A program made the position numbers and the translations under genes. This document shows, in pieces, positions 14,169 to 27,430 of a DNA stretch of 64,000 nt. The stretch spans positions 220,882 to 284,881 of the forward strand of contig VXCM01000825.1 in the NCBI GenBank assembly GCA_014773175.1, written 5' to 3'. This DNA comes from Lucifuga dentata. Lineage: Eukaryota; Chordata; Actinopteri; Ophidiiformes; Bythitidae. The notes under the pieces are model-generated. The model ran no database searches. It was not told the DNA's origin and saw only the letters and a list, made by a program, of their open reading frames with translations. The first letter of the stretch is position 1. Every line of letters starts with the position of its first letter.

Positions 14169-17149
14169 GTGAGTTAAGTTAAAAGGATTAAATCACATAT
14201 GCACTTGTATCTAATAGTCCCTGAGAAAATCATTTTAAACCCCATTTATGGAGGTTAACACTATGCTGGCATAGGACCATTTTGCAGTATCAAGAGCAGA
14301 AATCTTCTTAACCTGAGTAATATATTCAAATAATATTTCAAATATAATCCAGCATGCTTTTGACGGACTTGAACAGATTTTGTCCTTATAAGACATTATT
14401 ATTATTATTTTATTATTATATCATTTGCTGCATATTTTGATGAAAAAGTAAATGACATCTTGTTTATATATTTTTATTTATATAACTTGCCAAACTGTAG
14501 CTTTAATTCACTGAATAATTTACATGATTGCCACAGTGCTGAATTAATTTTCCTTTGTACAGAGGTGAAAAGCAATTATGGTGTTGAAAAAAAAAATATA
14601 TATATATATATTTTATATGATAACCAGCATATGTAAAATGTAAATTTTTCCTCAAATTTCATAAATGTACATACACAATATGTAACTCCAGGATTAATTC
14701 TGTAATAGTCTGAATTCACACGTGGCTATGTAAATGTCTGAGAATGTGTGTTCACAAAGTGATTTGCATAATGGCACATGATTTTGACAGGCAGGACAGA
14801 GAAAGAGACCCCTTGACATTTTTATAATGGCACTTTACAGGCTTGGGGATAGGGTGGGATATGGAAGGCAGCAGTGTTGGAACAAAATATAAGGGTCTCT
14901 AATGTGTGTAGCACCCATGAAGAGAGACACTGCACTGTGTTATGTTGTTCAATGCATTATTTTTGACTTTCACGTGAGGGAGCAAATGTCCTTAAAACAA
15001 GCAGAAATGCATTAAGGATCTACCACCAATAATGGAATGATGTTTTATTTTACAACAAGAAAGATGGTGTTTACCCTTATTATTAATATTATGGCACTTT
15101 TCCATTAGACCTGGGTTTTATGTGCTTTTGTGCATATTTGCACAACAAATCAACATACTATAGCAACTCATATCATATCCCAAGTGTCTGCTAAAAATAT
15201 TATATAAGCTGACTGATGGTAAAAGTAGAGCATATTTCATTAGTGTATCACATTTATAGTGGGTCACATCCTCTGAGATATTCATCTTGATGCAGCTGGA
15301 TCTAGAAAATATTTTTAATTCTTCAAAGATGGCAATTTCACATCACAGACATAGAAGTATGTCTCTCACAGGCTGTACCGCAGAGCGTTTAACCTAATTT
15401 AACACATTTTATAACAAACCTGTACTTACTAATTTTCCTGTTAGGTAACATCAGTCAAAATGAATCTAAAATACATGTCCCATGTCAATAGTGTTGAGAT
15501 TGATATAGTCCCAAATCACAGAATGGGGCATGTAGAGATGACACAGAGGTCTGTGGGAGAGGCCACCATCAATTCAAAGGGTCACTCACCCTTGATGGCA
15601 TTCCCTTTACCCTGACACATGCCCCTACGTCTTGTCTGAGCGACACGTGCAACAATGAAGTTTTTCTATACAACCCAAACATCCCAGACAAAGCTGTGGC
15701 CTTGAGCCATATGCTGCGCCTGCAGACATGCTCGTCCCTCACATATCTGTCAGTGGGAACGTGGGAAAGACAGAAAAGGCTGTCTGCTGGGAGACCTGTA
15801 AGCTCCATGGGATATTTTTCAGACATAAAAGACCTGATAAACAGCAGACATGGTGCTAATCAGTTGTGAGAAACAAAATTTGCATTCTCAACATTAATAT
15901 AAAACACTATTAATAGTCAAACTGATTAATTGCAGTTCTTGATTGATTTTAATTAATTATAAAAAATTAGAATTACTGCCGTGAACGTGTCTATTCATCA
16001 ACGCAGAATCATTGCAGCTTGTTTCAGTTAGTATTTGCAGCCTGTGCAGTCTGCAATACATGCACACAGTATGTCTAACTGTACTTTGAAGCTGAAAAAC
16101 ATCTTATCATAGAGCAGTACGATGGTTTTGCAGGCAGACTGAGTGTAATTCCCAACAAATTATTTCTATGCTATTCCTGGATGTATTTGCTGTGTTCCAT
16201 AGACTTGAGCTCCTATTTTCAAACCTCATCGCACATCTGTCTCACCCCGTGCTTCACATCCCTGTCATCCTGACACACACACACACATTCGCACGTATAC
16301 AGACATCTCATTATAATGCATGAAACCCTCACACACACACCCCTGCCACATGCATTAATTAGCACGCTGGTAACAAGCTAGCCTCTCCATTCACACCCTG
16401 AGCCTCTTTCATTAGCATGACAGTGGCTAGCAGCGGCCAGGGGCCTGTAGGCTGCATGGTTCTCTCCTCAGGGCCCCTGATTAAAGGGAGAACCCCTAGG
16501 ATGCAAAGCTCTCCATTCCTTTCATCATTGCACCCACGCAGTGTCTCTTGGATGATCCCTGGACCGCAAACTGTCAAGTATACCTGTTTCTATGTGCCTG
16601 ACCCCCTTTCCATCTCTTTGGCTCTCTTCTCCATCTCTTCACACTCCTTCCTCAACTCACTCTGGCCCACTCCAGCCTACTTTCTTCCACCTCAATCTGA
16701 TTGTCACCTCCTATCTCTCTCTAGACCCTTATGGGCTTCTTTTTCAATATAGGGCCTAATACATGTATACAACAGGGGGAGACCTGGCTGGTGTCGGCTG
16801 TCTTTGCACATAGATGCAGATCACAGAGGCTTAACATTTCAGGTCAGCTCTTGGATTCACAATGGCAGCCCCAGGTGACCCAGAGAAGGGTGCTTGGTCT
16901 ATAAAGGCTTATCCTCATTTCTCCCTCCTATAGAAACCACCTTTCGCCTTCTCAGTGGTAAGTGATCTGGACAGCCTTACACCTGACGGACGGGGCGGCT
17001 ATCATCTCCAGGCCTCACCCATCAGGGTCTCCCCCTATCCAGCCTTGATTTCAAGGCAAAACGTCTCATTAGTTGCGGTCCTTGAAAGAAGGGCACTCAA
17101 TTTCAAATTCAGTTACACATTCCCTTTGAATGGAACTAGGAGGCAAAGG

Positions 17150-17150
<1 letters not shown>
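14169..17150. other. Intergenic segment, possible conserved non-coding blocks
   Basis: Mostly AT-rich, with more complex unique blocks at about 15560-15800 and 16370-16740. Open frames of 70-110 codons there show no known domain. No gene recognised. Confidence 0.6.

Positions 17151-17153
<3 letters not shown>

Positions 17154-17197
<44 letters not shown>
17154..17197. repeat. (GA)n microsatellite
   Basis: Uninterrupted GA run. The 144-codon open frame across it (16955-17389) is partly an Arg-Glu repeat artefact and resembles no known protein. Confidence 0.9.
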
Positions 17198-17200
<3 letters not shown>

Positions 17201-20200
17201 AGGAGAGAAAGAAGGCATGGAAGATGGTCTCAGTCGAAGGCTGAGGCCTTGGACCCAGAGGGAGGGAGAGCAGAAAGGAGAGTAAGGTCTGCTGAGGCAG
17301 CCATAATTTCACGGCATCATTACCTCTATGGTCTGGAGATTTATGCTAATGCTATTTCAGCGAAGAACTGCTGGACAAAACTGGTTTAGAGGGTCAAAAA
17401 AGAAGCGTCACAGGCTGAACATATGAGTGGAATATGCCAATGTCTGGTTTTAAATTTGAGAAAATTGTATTATAAACTTACTTAATTCACTTCATTTTCA
17501 CACTAACTCATTGTTGATTATTAAGCTATCTGTACCATGACCATGCACAATATGTGTTTTTGCCTGGCTGGCAAATACCCTTTAAAACTGTGTATCAGGA
17601 CACATAGAGCATAGTTCCATTTAACAGTTTAACCAATTCTAAATAAGTTCACAAAGTTTCTGAAAATGCAAGTAATCATATCAACAGTATTTATATTATA
17701 TTAACTTTCATTGGTGAAAAGAATAGAACTATGGGTTAAACTGAGATCAAACAAACGTGAAAAATTAATTCAAGTGAACTGGACCCAGCTTCTCTGATTG
17801 CCTGTGAACTGGCTGTGGTTTAAGTGCAATAATACACTCAGTAGTGTTGTGATATATAGAAAATAATGAACTTGGCAGAGTTCTTTACCTCTCTGTCATC
17901 CATCATTTCATATATCAGGACAACTTGTCAAGTTTTGCTGCTTATTACATTTTTGGTATTTATATGTATATATTTGTATGATCACCTGTTTATGATAATT
18001 AGGAGTGTGTGGCCACATTTTTGGGCTTGCAGCACCTCTTTCCATTATTCATGTCTTTAAACACAAATGGTTGCATTTTACATAGTACACTTCCTTATCT
18101 AGGCTGGCTGATGACCTCTGCGCTGCCACCTTCTAACTCCATTTTTCTCAAAGCTGTCAAAACTCCATCATGGCCTCACAGCAATCTGGACAGAGGTGAA
18201 AATCAGATTTGGCTTAGCCCAGTGATCCTGTCCTCTTCCCCCGCCGTGCTAACAGCTCAGGTAGAAGTCCCATCAGGACTGCTCTGAGTTGAGTGGTGTA
18301 AGATTTGCGATCTGGACCCATACAGGTCCGAGATAGTCTCCTGGAGCTGAAGAATGCTGGTTTGAGGCTTATGGCATGGCAGCCACATCCAGTATTGTCA
18401 GTCACTAATGATGGTTGTATGGCAGAAGCTACACACAGCAGGGGGCAAGCTGGCTTTCTCCTAACGAGGAAGTGTCTCATAGAGATACAGGTCAGGGGTG
18501 TGAGGCACATATTGTAACTTAACACATCACACAAAGATCAAAGAAAGTGGTTGTCTCCTCCTCCAGTCAGAGTGGATCTAATAATTAGGTTTAGCTGATG
18601 TTACTAAAGGCAGGCGGGAGTGCTGGTATCCTGCTGGGTTTCATAGTTAATGACCAACATGCAACAGCTGAGAGGTCACAGTCTAATAACATGGGAATCG
18701 ATCAGTGCTGACCTTTCAGTGATTCCTCATTCTGACCTATCGATTATGACATCCATTGAACTGTGTTCTGCTGCAACTGTGGGCATCAGAGGTGAGATCA
18801 GTGGTTGAAGCTTGCTCCATGGTGAGAAGGAAGGGGGTGGACAGATTGTTATCATCAAGACCACCTGTCACTCCTTCAGCCTTCCTCAGAACTCTTGATA
18901 AACGCTGCAGGAGGTCAGCAATGGTAATAATAAACTTGCCAAAAGGACGAGGACACAATCAAGACAGAAAAGAAATGGAGGATTTCATTGTAAATGTTAA
19001 AAGGAATTCTTCCATCTTGTTAATTGGGGGTCAACAATAGTGAGAGAACTGGGTGATTAAATAATATTGATCATACAAAGACATTTCTGTCAAACAAAAT
19101 AGATGAAAATGAATGGCAGAGCTTTGTTCTGCTTTCACATCCTTTACAACATATTAAAAAAAAATGCAGGTGGTAACAGAAAATTTTGAACTTTAAGAGC
19201 CAGAAACTATATGCACTGATCACATGAAACTGAACATTAATTTTTACAAGTCCCACCAGTCTGCAGACAGTAGACACCTTGTTTTTCAGTCTTAAGTTTC
19301 TATTTGGTTCTTTGTAAAGATGGAAAAGCAACCAGCAAACACCAGAACGCACATCAGTCAAACCTAAACAAGACCAGGTTTATTCTAATGATACAGCACC
19401 ATTTTGTGATTTTCATATAAAAGTCTTGCTCAGATGGCTTTATTGTATTAGTTTCCAGCTCAAACTATTTTGAGAATACAGTAACAACTTGGAAATTTTT
19501 CCTTAATTTATATTTTATATGAAATGATTCCTATGCACCTACCAAATAAAGCTATGCATGTCTGCTTGTTTTCTTGAATTCATTTGTCAAATGAAATTTG
19601 ATTGCCTGTCATGAAGCCTTAACTAAAGGTGTCTGCAGTCCATTTTCAATCGATGGACGACATTTGGCTCCAGCATGTTTTACTTACTGTATTTCTTTGC
19701 CTTTGGATAACCAAGTGCCAATCAAGATAAGGCTATACATTAAGAAGATGATTTGATTTTCAGGCAAGAGAGAGCTCTTCACCTCCAGACACTGATACAA
19801 ATTTGTGAAAGTGTGCATACTTTAATATAATGGCTGTCAAAAGTCAATTTCTCCCTCCTTAAGCCATCCCTCATTGCTGCAAATTGAACAGTGTCATACA
19901 GATCCAGAGTGGAGAAAGACACACATGAATGGAGAGAGCTCAGTGGAAATAGTGTGTTGGAAGTGTATGAGACAGCTGTTGTCTGTTAGCAGTACAGGAG
20001 GGTGAGCACTTGTGCCCTACGGCAAACTGCAGGGGCTAAAACGTTCCTCCACATTTGCGCAGGCAGCTAAGAGACTGGAGCATACGTGGGATTACATCCT
20101 GTGCAATTGCCCTAGGCAGTCACCAGGAGAGGCCCTCACACGTACAGCACACACACAAAAGTGTGCAAAGCAGTACCAGCAAAGTGTAACCACATGCATG

Positions 20201-20550
20201 CTCACCAATTTACACACACATGCACACATACACAGCATAAAGATAAGTATGTCAAGAGGAAATAAGATAAAATCCACACTGTGGTTTCTTTTGCTTATTA
20301 ATGAATAACTTCATAATTGTCTCTTTCCCTGAGGCAGTCAGCAGGTTACTAACTAAAAGTAACTCTGTCTATGACTTTAAAGAGATTTATCTCAATTTGA
20401 GGCAACAATTGATGGCAGCATATAATGGTAATGATGTGTTAAGTCTAAAATTTCAATCAGCAAATTTAACATATTTATTTGCAATATCCACTATAAAAAT
20501 ACCACAAGCAGACCATTTCTGTGTGAAAAGGTATGTAAGATATCTTCCTT
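17198..20550. other. Intergenic segment, nothing recognised
   Basis: Unique non-coding sequence of mixed composition. Several 60-106 codon frames (for example 18214-18534) have no recognisable motif or flanking splice structure. No gene called. Confidence 0.6.
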
Positions 20551-20552
<2 letters not shown>

Positions 20553-20587
<35 letters not shown>

Positions 20588-20619
20588 CACACACAAACAC
20601 ACACACAATGGATAAATGN

Positions 20620-20653
<34 letters not shown>

Positions 20654-20684
20654 CACACACAAACACACACACAATGGATAAATG
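20553..20684. repeat. (CT)n/(CA)n block duplicated around an N at 20619
   Basis: CT repeats followed by a CA-rich stretch and AATGGATAAATG occur twice, on either side of one unresolved base. This is the signature of two contig ends that overlap but were not merged, so one copy is probably not real. Confidence 0.8.
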
Positions 20685-20753
20685 CATACTATCTGCACTA
20701 TTCTTTGTTTTGCAGTAGGACCTAGATGTTATTCTAGATAACCTGCTATACAG

Positions 20754-20756
<3 letters not shown>

Positions 20757-20811
<55 letters not shown>
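20757..20811. repeat. (CA)n microsatellite
   Basis: Long uninterrupted CA dinucleotide run. Confidence 0.95.
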
Positions 20812-20815
<4 letters not shown>

Positions 20816-23563
20816 AAGAAACACAGAGTAATATATGTTACAAAATATAGCTCAAAAAGACTCAGTAAGCATTTACAAGTCAGATAAGGGCAAGTTCAGT
20901 TTGGAGACAAAATGGATATACTATATGTAATCTATTGAGTGCATAATCATTGTACAGTATAAGTAACTGTTCCCAGCCGACCATAAGATTAAAATCTACC
21001 TTAGAGTTACAGTTTTCAGCTATGATTTCAGTTACAGTTGAGTCTAGCACAACTCTGAAATCAATCCCCATTCAGGTTTAGGTTAGTTTATGCTTCACCT
21101 TACACCTTTCAATGTGTTCTCATTCCAGCTCAAAGAGCGATATAAAAAGAAATGTCAGAAACATTTCTCTTACTCTTTCAACCCTTGTGCCCATTAACAG
21201 TTAGTGCTTGGAGTAATTGTGATTTGAATGTAACCCCAAATCTGTTTAATGAGAGCAATGATCCATAGAGAGAGCACAGGTAAAGTGCTTTTAACGAGAG
21301 GGCCCTTATTTTACCAGCCGGAGAGGAGCAGAGAGGAGCGGAGCTGCTATTTCACATTCAGCTTCAAAGCAGCACTTCAAATTGTGCCGACGAGACTTCA
21401 TTTCCTCTTATCTGCCAGTGTATAGGTCCTCCAGAGCGAGAGTGCACAGAGTGAAAATGTGAGGGTATGGTGGGGGAAGATGTATAGAGCACACAGAACC
21501 ACAGAGAGACGGGAGACTCAAATTAGTTGAATATGAGAAGGAGAAATGGAGGAAGTTGTTAGACATTACAGCTATGTGCTCTGGAGTGTAGGCTCTATAG
21601 TTATGTCCTCCTCCAGACAGACCTTGAAAGATACTTTATACTGACAAAAAGTCCATGCTACTCATTTTGCAGGAGCTACTGTTGCACTAGTATTACATAG
21701 CCTCTAAATCATTATATTCACCTTGGTTAAAGGCTCAGTTTCCTGTTTTTTTTTTTTTTTTTTTTTTTTTGTTTCCTTGGCATCCAAATGGAGAAGTTTT
21801 ATATATGCATTGGAGATCTTGAACTGAAAGGTCAGTGATGTTATGCTATCATCAGTCTGAATGACCTTGAAGAACAACCCTCCCCTGAAGTAAATGCAAA
21901 AGTGAAGTAAAACTGTAAAAGTGAACATTTGCTTGATTTGAGTCCACTGACCTATTACAAAAAACATTACATTGTTCATCAGTCATGCAGTGGTTATTGA
22001 ACTGGGTATAGATTTTATATCTGTTTAGCTTAATTTGTCTTTTTCACTCCAGTTGTGTCATTTTTGTTATTATGTTCAGTACCTGTAATACGCTAAAGCA
22101 TAGAGTGTGTTGGTGGAGTTAAAGCCACAGAATCAAAGTTTGTTTTAATTGCTTTGCCCATAACCCATTTTTTAAAGTGTTCTCAGTCAGTATGTTTAAA
22201 TGCATGAAAACAGCGATTCCACTCTGATTAAGGCAATAAACCAATTTTTAAAGACCTTTTGTAAACACCATAACAGATCGAAATCATTATAAATTGACGT
22301 TAATGTATTCCAAGTAACAGACCGAGATTATGCATCTGTAAATCAATTTACTCAAACGTGTAAACAACCCATGATTTTACAATCAGTTTCACTCAACATT
22401 TCACTGACACTAACACAGTGTGTAGGACGTGTATGTGACAAAGAACCTTGAACCTGAGTATTCTCATTGTGTGCATTTCTGCGCCTGCCATACCGATTTT
22501 CATAAGTCAGTTAAACCACGAGTCATAATGATAGAATTCTATTAATTCCATCCATGTATGCTACATTTTTGCCTTAATAGCAGAACAGACAAAAAAAAAA
22601 CAAAAAAAAGAGAGAGATTATTGTGTGCATATAAACATACAAACTGATTTGCCTGGAAAATGTCTATTAAAAAAAACACTCCTGTTAATATTGTTATTAA
22701 TTCTTTCAAAAAAGTAGTTTCCAATCTGTGATTATTCAAAGCAGCAGCTGCTACTAAAATCTCACCTTATGTCATTTGCAAATTAATTTTGATAATATAT
22801 TATTTGTGATTTTTTTTTCTATGCTGCTGTGTGTTGTTTATTGTTTGTGTCCCTGGGTGTCATTTCCTGCAAATTCTACAGGATTTACTACATGACACGA
22901 AATCTAAGGTGGAAGTACATTCATGTCATGTCAGATGCACTATTAACCACCAACTTCATCTAGTAAGAAGTGAGAACTTTTGTGGCCTCCAGTGCCAGTT
23001 AAAGTCTTCAGTTACAGTCACGTAAAGTCTGCTAAAGTTTAACCATGATCGACTTTTAAATTGATAAAGAAAATATGGTGAGGACAGTAAGAGAATTACC
23101 AGCAGAAACCAAAAGCCAACGCTGTACCTATTAGAAAAAAATGCAAAAAGAAATCACTATGACTGACATAGGGGACTAAAATTGGGCTAAAGTTTCCTTG
23201 TCCAACATAGTAATGTAAAGGGAAGTGTGCTAACTGCTGTCAATCAGCTGTTTCTATAATATTAGGTTTCAGTTAATGACACAGTTTGATTCCAAAGTCG
23301 TGTCCCACAATGTCTGCCTAACCAAATTATCATTATTTGGCACTTTATAGACTAAAGCTTGTCTTCTGAACCATAACATGATTTTTTTTTTTTTTTTTTT
23401 TGACTAAATAAGTGATTCCAGATTTCTGCCCCTCTTCAGTTTCACACTACAACAACTTGAAGTAGAACATGTCAGATTTAACTGCATATCTTCATTTTGC
23501 TGTGGTGAATTCTGATGGATTGTGTCTAAAACCCAGTACCATGGAGAGCTAAAAGCCCAGCAA
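20812..23563. other. Intergenic segment, nothing recognised
   Basis: AT-rich unique sequence with poly-T tracts at about 21747-21770 and 23383-23401. No gene or mobile-element domain recognised. Confidence 0.6.
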
Positions 23564-23618
23564 ACACTAAACCAGCTGAATTCACTGAGCTGATTAGCGA
23601 ATTCAGCTGGTTTAGTGT
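23564..23618. repeat. Perfect 20-bp inverted repeat, 15-base loop
   Basis: The arm at 23564-23583 (begins ACACTAAACC, ends GAATTC) is the exact complement of 23599-23618. Beyond one mismatch (23563/23619) the next three bases also pair, and weaker complementarity continues outward (GAGCT at about 23546 against AGCTC at about 23634). It could encode an RNA hairpin or be the core of a foldback MITE. Neither strand has a flanking gene. Confidence 0.85.
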
Positions 23619-23878
23619 CTGCCTGCAGACTCTCAGCTCTTTGTCTCCATGCTATATGGTTTGAAATACCATATTTTGAACCAATGATCACACAAAATAC
23701 CATTTCACAGTTAGAATTCAACAAATAGTTTAAAGTAGCTTTAAAGTATAACCGTTATCATTTGTGGGTTTGGCAGATCCTGGGAAGGCATAAACAGTGG
23801 AAAATTCAAGCAATGTACAAGTCTAACAGGATGATAGACTGCAGTTAAGATGGATACATAAATCAGCCATCAATACTG

Positions 23879-23905
23879 GTGTGTGCATGTGTGCGTGTGT
23901 GTGTG

Positions 23906-23950
<45 letters not shown>
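23879..23950. repeat. (GT)n microsatellite
   Basis: GT run with GC/AT interruptions (GTGCATGTG units at both ends). Confidence 0.9.
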
Positions 23951-24360
23951 ATGTCTGTAAAGGCATTTCTGGTTTCAGAAAAAATAACTAAATTGGAGCA
24001 ATCTAGACGAAGAGGTCTATCCTGTAGTAGGGAAGGAAGATAAAAAATAATATTTTGTCAGTAACATCCTCGCCAAAATCTCCTGGTGTTCCATTACACA
24101 GTGATAGAAATGCTAGTAGGGAACTACAGCCAACTTGAATGCCCCCCTCCAACATACAACAAAGCATCTTGAGCTAGAGAAATACTGCTGGAAACCTTTG
24201 AGGTTGGATTGAATGAATGAAAAAAGAGAAAATGTCACCAATTCCATCTTCGAAGATTTCAGATAGAGAGTCTGACAATGAAAGTACATCAAAGGGAAAT
24301 GCAGACCCCACAGTCTTCAAAAGGCACTGTGAGCAGCACATTCAGGGTTATTAAATAGAT

Positions 24361-24790
24361 GAATATTGACAGGGTTTTTCCTTTTCGAAGTGAACGGCAC
24401 CTCAGCTATCTCCTCAGATCCAACAGGACCAAAGAGATGGCAAGAACAATCCGATGCTTTCCACCTCCCAGCCATTCACAGCAGCCTTAATTGACAGGCA
24501 AAACTCAACAACGGCTCTCTCTCTTCCCCCCGCCTCCTCCTCTACCCTAACTTTGCCCACTGGACCAGGCTGTTGTTGAGCCAATCAGGGGAGGTTTTGT
24601 TTGCTGAACCTCGATACGTCCTTCAGCATTTTGGCCCCATTCATCTCACCAAACAATCCCCCTAAGAATTTAACTGGTGGGCAAACACAGAGCACATGGG
24701 TAATGGCGGGGGGCACCTTGGCTGTCTGTGTGAATATTTACGCTGTCATCAAAGAAGGGGCATGCATATAAATCTATGCTTGCACTCACA
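24361..24790. promoter_or_regulatory. Candidate conserved non-coding element with CCAAT box
   Basis: A unique, more GC-rich block in AT-rich surroundings with no coding signal. It contains AGCCAATCAGG (NF-Y/CCAAT type), TTAATTGACAG (homeodomain plus TALE half-site) and TGCATATAAAT. The composition resembles vertebrate developmental enhancers, but conservation was not tested. Confidence 0.3.
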
Positions 24791-26022
24791 AGTTCAGGTT
24801 CAGGCTTTTGAGTATGCAGGAGGCAAGGAGAGAAATACAGAAAGACATGGGCTAGAAGGAAAACACACAGACTGAATGATGAAGTGAGTCCAGGGCAGTT
24901 GGTACAGTAACTACAGTACTGAAGAGGTGCTACTAAATGCCTGCTAACAGCTAATTATACATATGGAAATAGTCATCTGATTGAATGGCTTATGGAATGG
25001 GATACAGCACTGGATCTGTGGAATTTGATAGAAAATTTACTTTTTTGTATCTCTGCAGGCTAGCAGAGGTTTCTCAAAATGTCAGATCCATGAATAAATA
25101 CATTTGAAAATAAAATGCCACCCTCCTACACATCAGAAGAAATACTGCAGTACACCCAGAGCTACTTTTTATTTTTATTTTATTTATTTATTTATTTTTT
25201 GTTACGTCTAAAGGTTCTGTGCCCTCTTCCTGCAATGAAATTGAAACAAAGTTTCTGTAAAAAGTTGTGACCTTTTCAGTGTTGTATTCTGTTGCTCAAC
25301 ACCTGATAAACCATTTCTATTCCATTGTTCAACAGCTGATAAACTCAATTCGTAAGGGCCGGGACACAATTCTGCTGAAGTGAGAGCCAAGAAAATAACT
25401 GCAATCAACCACTAGATTGCAATGTTTTGTTTGTGATTTGGAAGAGTGGAAAGATTCTATCAGGCCAGCTCTTGTGGCTGATATGTGACTGGTAATATGT
25501 AATACATTCAGCTCAGGTAAACTTACAATGGGATAAATAGGCATTTTATTGAAACTTTTATATATAGCACTCAGGAACTAGCATGGTCTATTGGGGACAA
25601 ACAAACCATGTATCTCCATTTTTCCAGCTGAAAATTTCCATCTTTTCCCAATGTTTGTTTCTCTTATTCTTAAACTGATGGCAGTAACTTTTTCGTCAAT
25701 TTGCTTTATATGTAATTATAAAGGTACTACAGTTCAAACTCAATTATGCATAGCCTAATGAATAAGAAATGATGATAAACAGGAAGCTGTGCAATAACGT
25801 ATTAGAGGAAAGAGAGCAAACCTTGATTTATGTGCTATTAATTTCTATTTACAATATTCTCTGAAGATGTGAGAGGTTATAGTGAATCTTTGATGCATAA
25901 ACATAAACACAAAATGGCTGCTGTTTGTCACCATGGATGCATGCTGCACCAAGAGGAGTGAAATGGCACAGATCCCTGAGTGCATGCAAGAGAGACTAAG
26001 AATCTCCACTGCTTCTGTACCT

Positions 26023-26070
<48 letters not shown>

Positions 26071-27380
26071 GGGTGGGGGTTCTTCTCTACCATCATCTCT
26101 CATAGCTAGAGAGCATGCTCCCCTCTCAGATCAACAAAGCCCTACACACACATTACTGTACACGTCGATTCCACTGCAAAGCTCCTGAAAACCCGTCAGA
26201 GACCCTGAAGATGTGATCGGGCTAATATTAAAAAAGAATGACCTTATTATAAGGTAGAAAAGCGGGTTATATTTTTTTCTGGCACGTAGGCAGAGCAAAG
26301 GGTGATAATGGCAGGATATGTTTTATTTATTCATTTTGCTGATGTCTATTTATTATTCAATAGCTCCGCATGTTTGCTTCAAATGACGTCTGACGACTAC
26401 AAGAGGCAAAATGTAAATGCACACATACTTAATGAGGAAACACGTAAGAAAGAAGGAATTTGTGTGTTTAGTAGAAGATCATGCTGTGGTGTACTGTAAA
26501 TAAACATATTGTATATTGACGATATTTAACTAAAACTACTATGTCAGACCTGTAAATGAAATATAATGAGAATATGGTACAAACAAGATGTTTCTTTGGT
26601 TTGCCTAATGGGATGCAAACAAAGAAAATATATTTTTATCTCTACAAGTTACAAACTTTTAGAATTTTTTTAAGTCAAATTTTCAGCAAATCCAATCGTT
26701 TCAATTCTATGATTATGATTACCTAAAATATTCACCACATACTGTGAAATATTAATATTCTATATCATAATACAAATATTTTTATCCTGTACACACTTAA
26801 ATTAGTGGTAGTATACAGAAAATAATGATCAAAATTCAGTATTTAAAATATGAGGAGGTCATTTGCAAAAACAAAACAAAAATATTTTTGGGGATCCAGA
26901 TAATATCAATCAAACTCATAATGGTGTTAAAATAAAATAATAATAATAAATTAACATAACACAAGTAATGTACAGTTTGACTGATATTACCTGGAATACA
27001 CAATAATGACATAATTTAAAAAAAAAAAAAAGAACAAAACTAAATTCATATTCACTTCTATGTTATTTGCATTCTATTTGCATTATTTTGATACAAAGGA
27101 AATTTAATATAAGCAAATATAAGCACAAATGTGGCACTTAATTGATGTGTAAATGTGTAATTGCCATTTAATTATTTTGTCATATCTTAAAGCCTTTGCA
27201 ATTTTTTTTTACAATGAATTGTTAAAAACTACCTTCATCTTCCATCGTATTATACAACATCCTGACCCATTATCACAGTTAACTCAATAAAATCAGATAC
27301 AAATTTATAGTCAATGTGTAAAAGAATCACCCTGATAAAAACATACAACCTGCTGAGGTCTGCATGTGCATGCAGCCACA
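24791..27380. other. Intergenic segment, AT-rich
   Basis: Contains a (GT)n run at 26026-26069 and poly-A at about 27019-27031. Two ATTTGCAT octamers lie 11 bases apart at 27065 and 27076. No gene recognised. Confidence 0.6.
26026..26069. repeat. (GT)n microsatellite
   Basis: Uninterrupted GT dinucleotide run. Confidence 0.95.
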
Positions 27381-27382
<2 letters not shown>

Positions 27383-27429
<47 letters not shown>

Positions 27430-27430
27430 A
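27383..27430. repeat. (CT)n-(CA)n microsatellite
   Basis: CT run followed directly by a CA run. Confidence 0.9.

Noticed and set aside
16955..17389. 144-codon open frame on the plus strand
   Set aside because: A large part is Arg-Glu from a (GA)n microsatellite; the rest matches no family.
20738..20752. TCTAGATAACC, similar to part of a miR-9 star sequence
   Set aside because: The match is short, with no hairpin partner.
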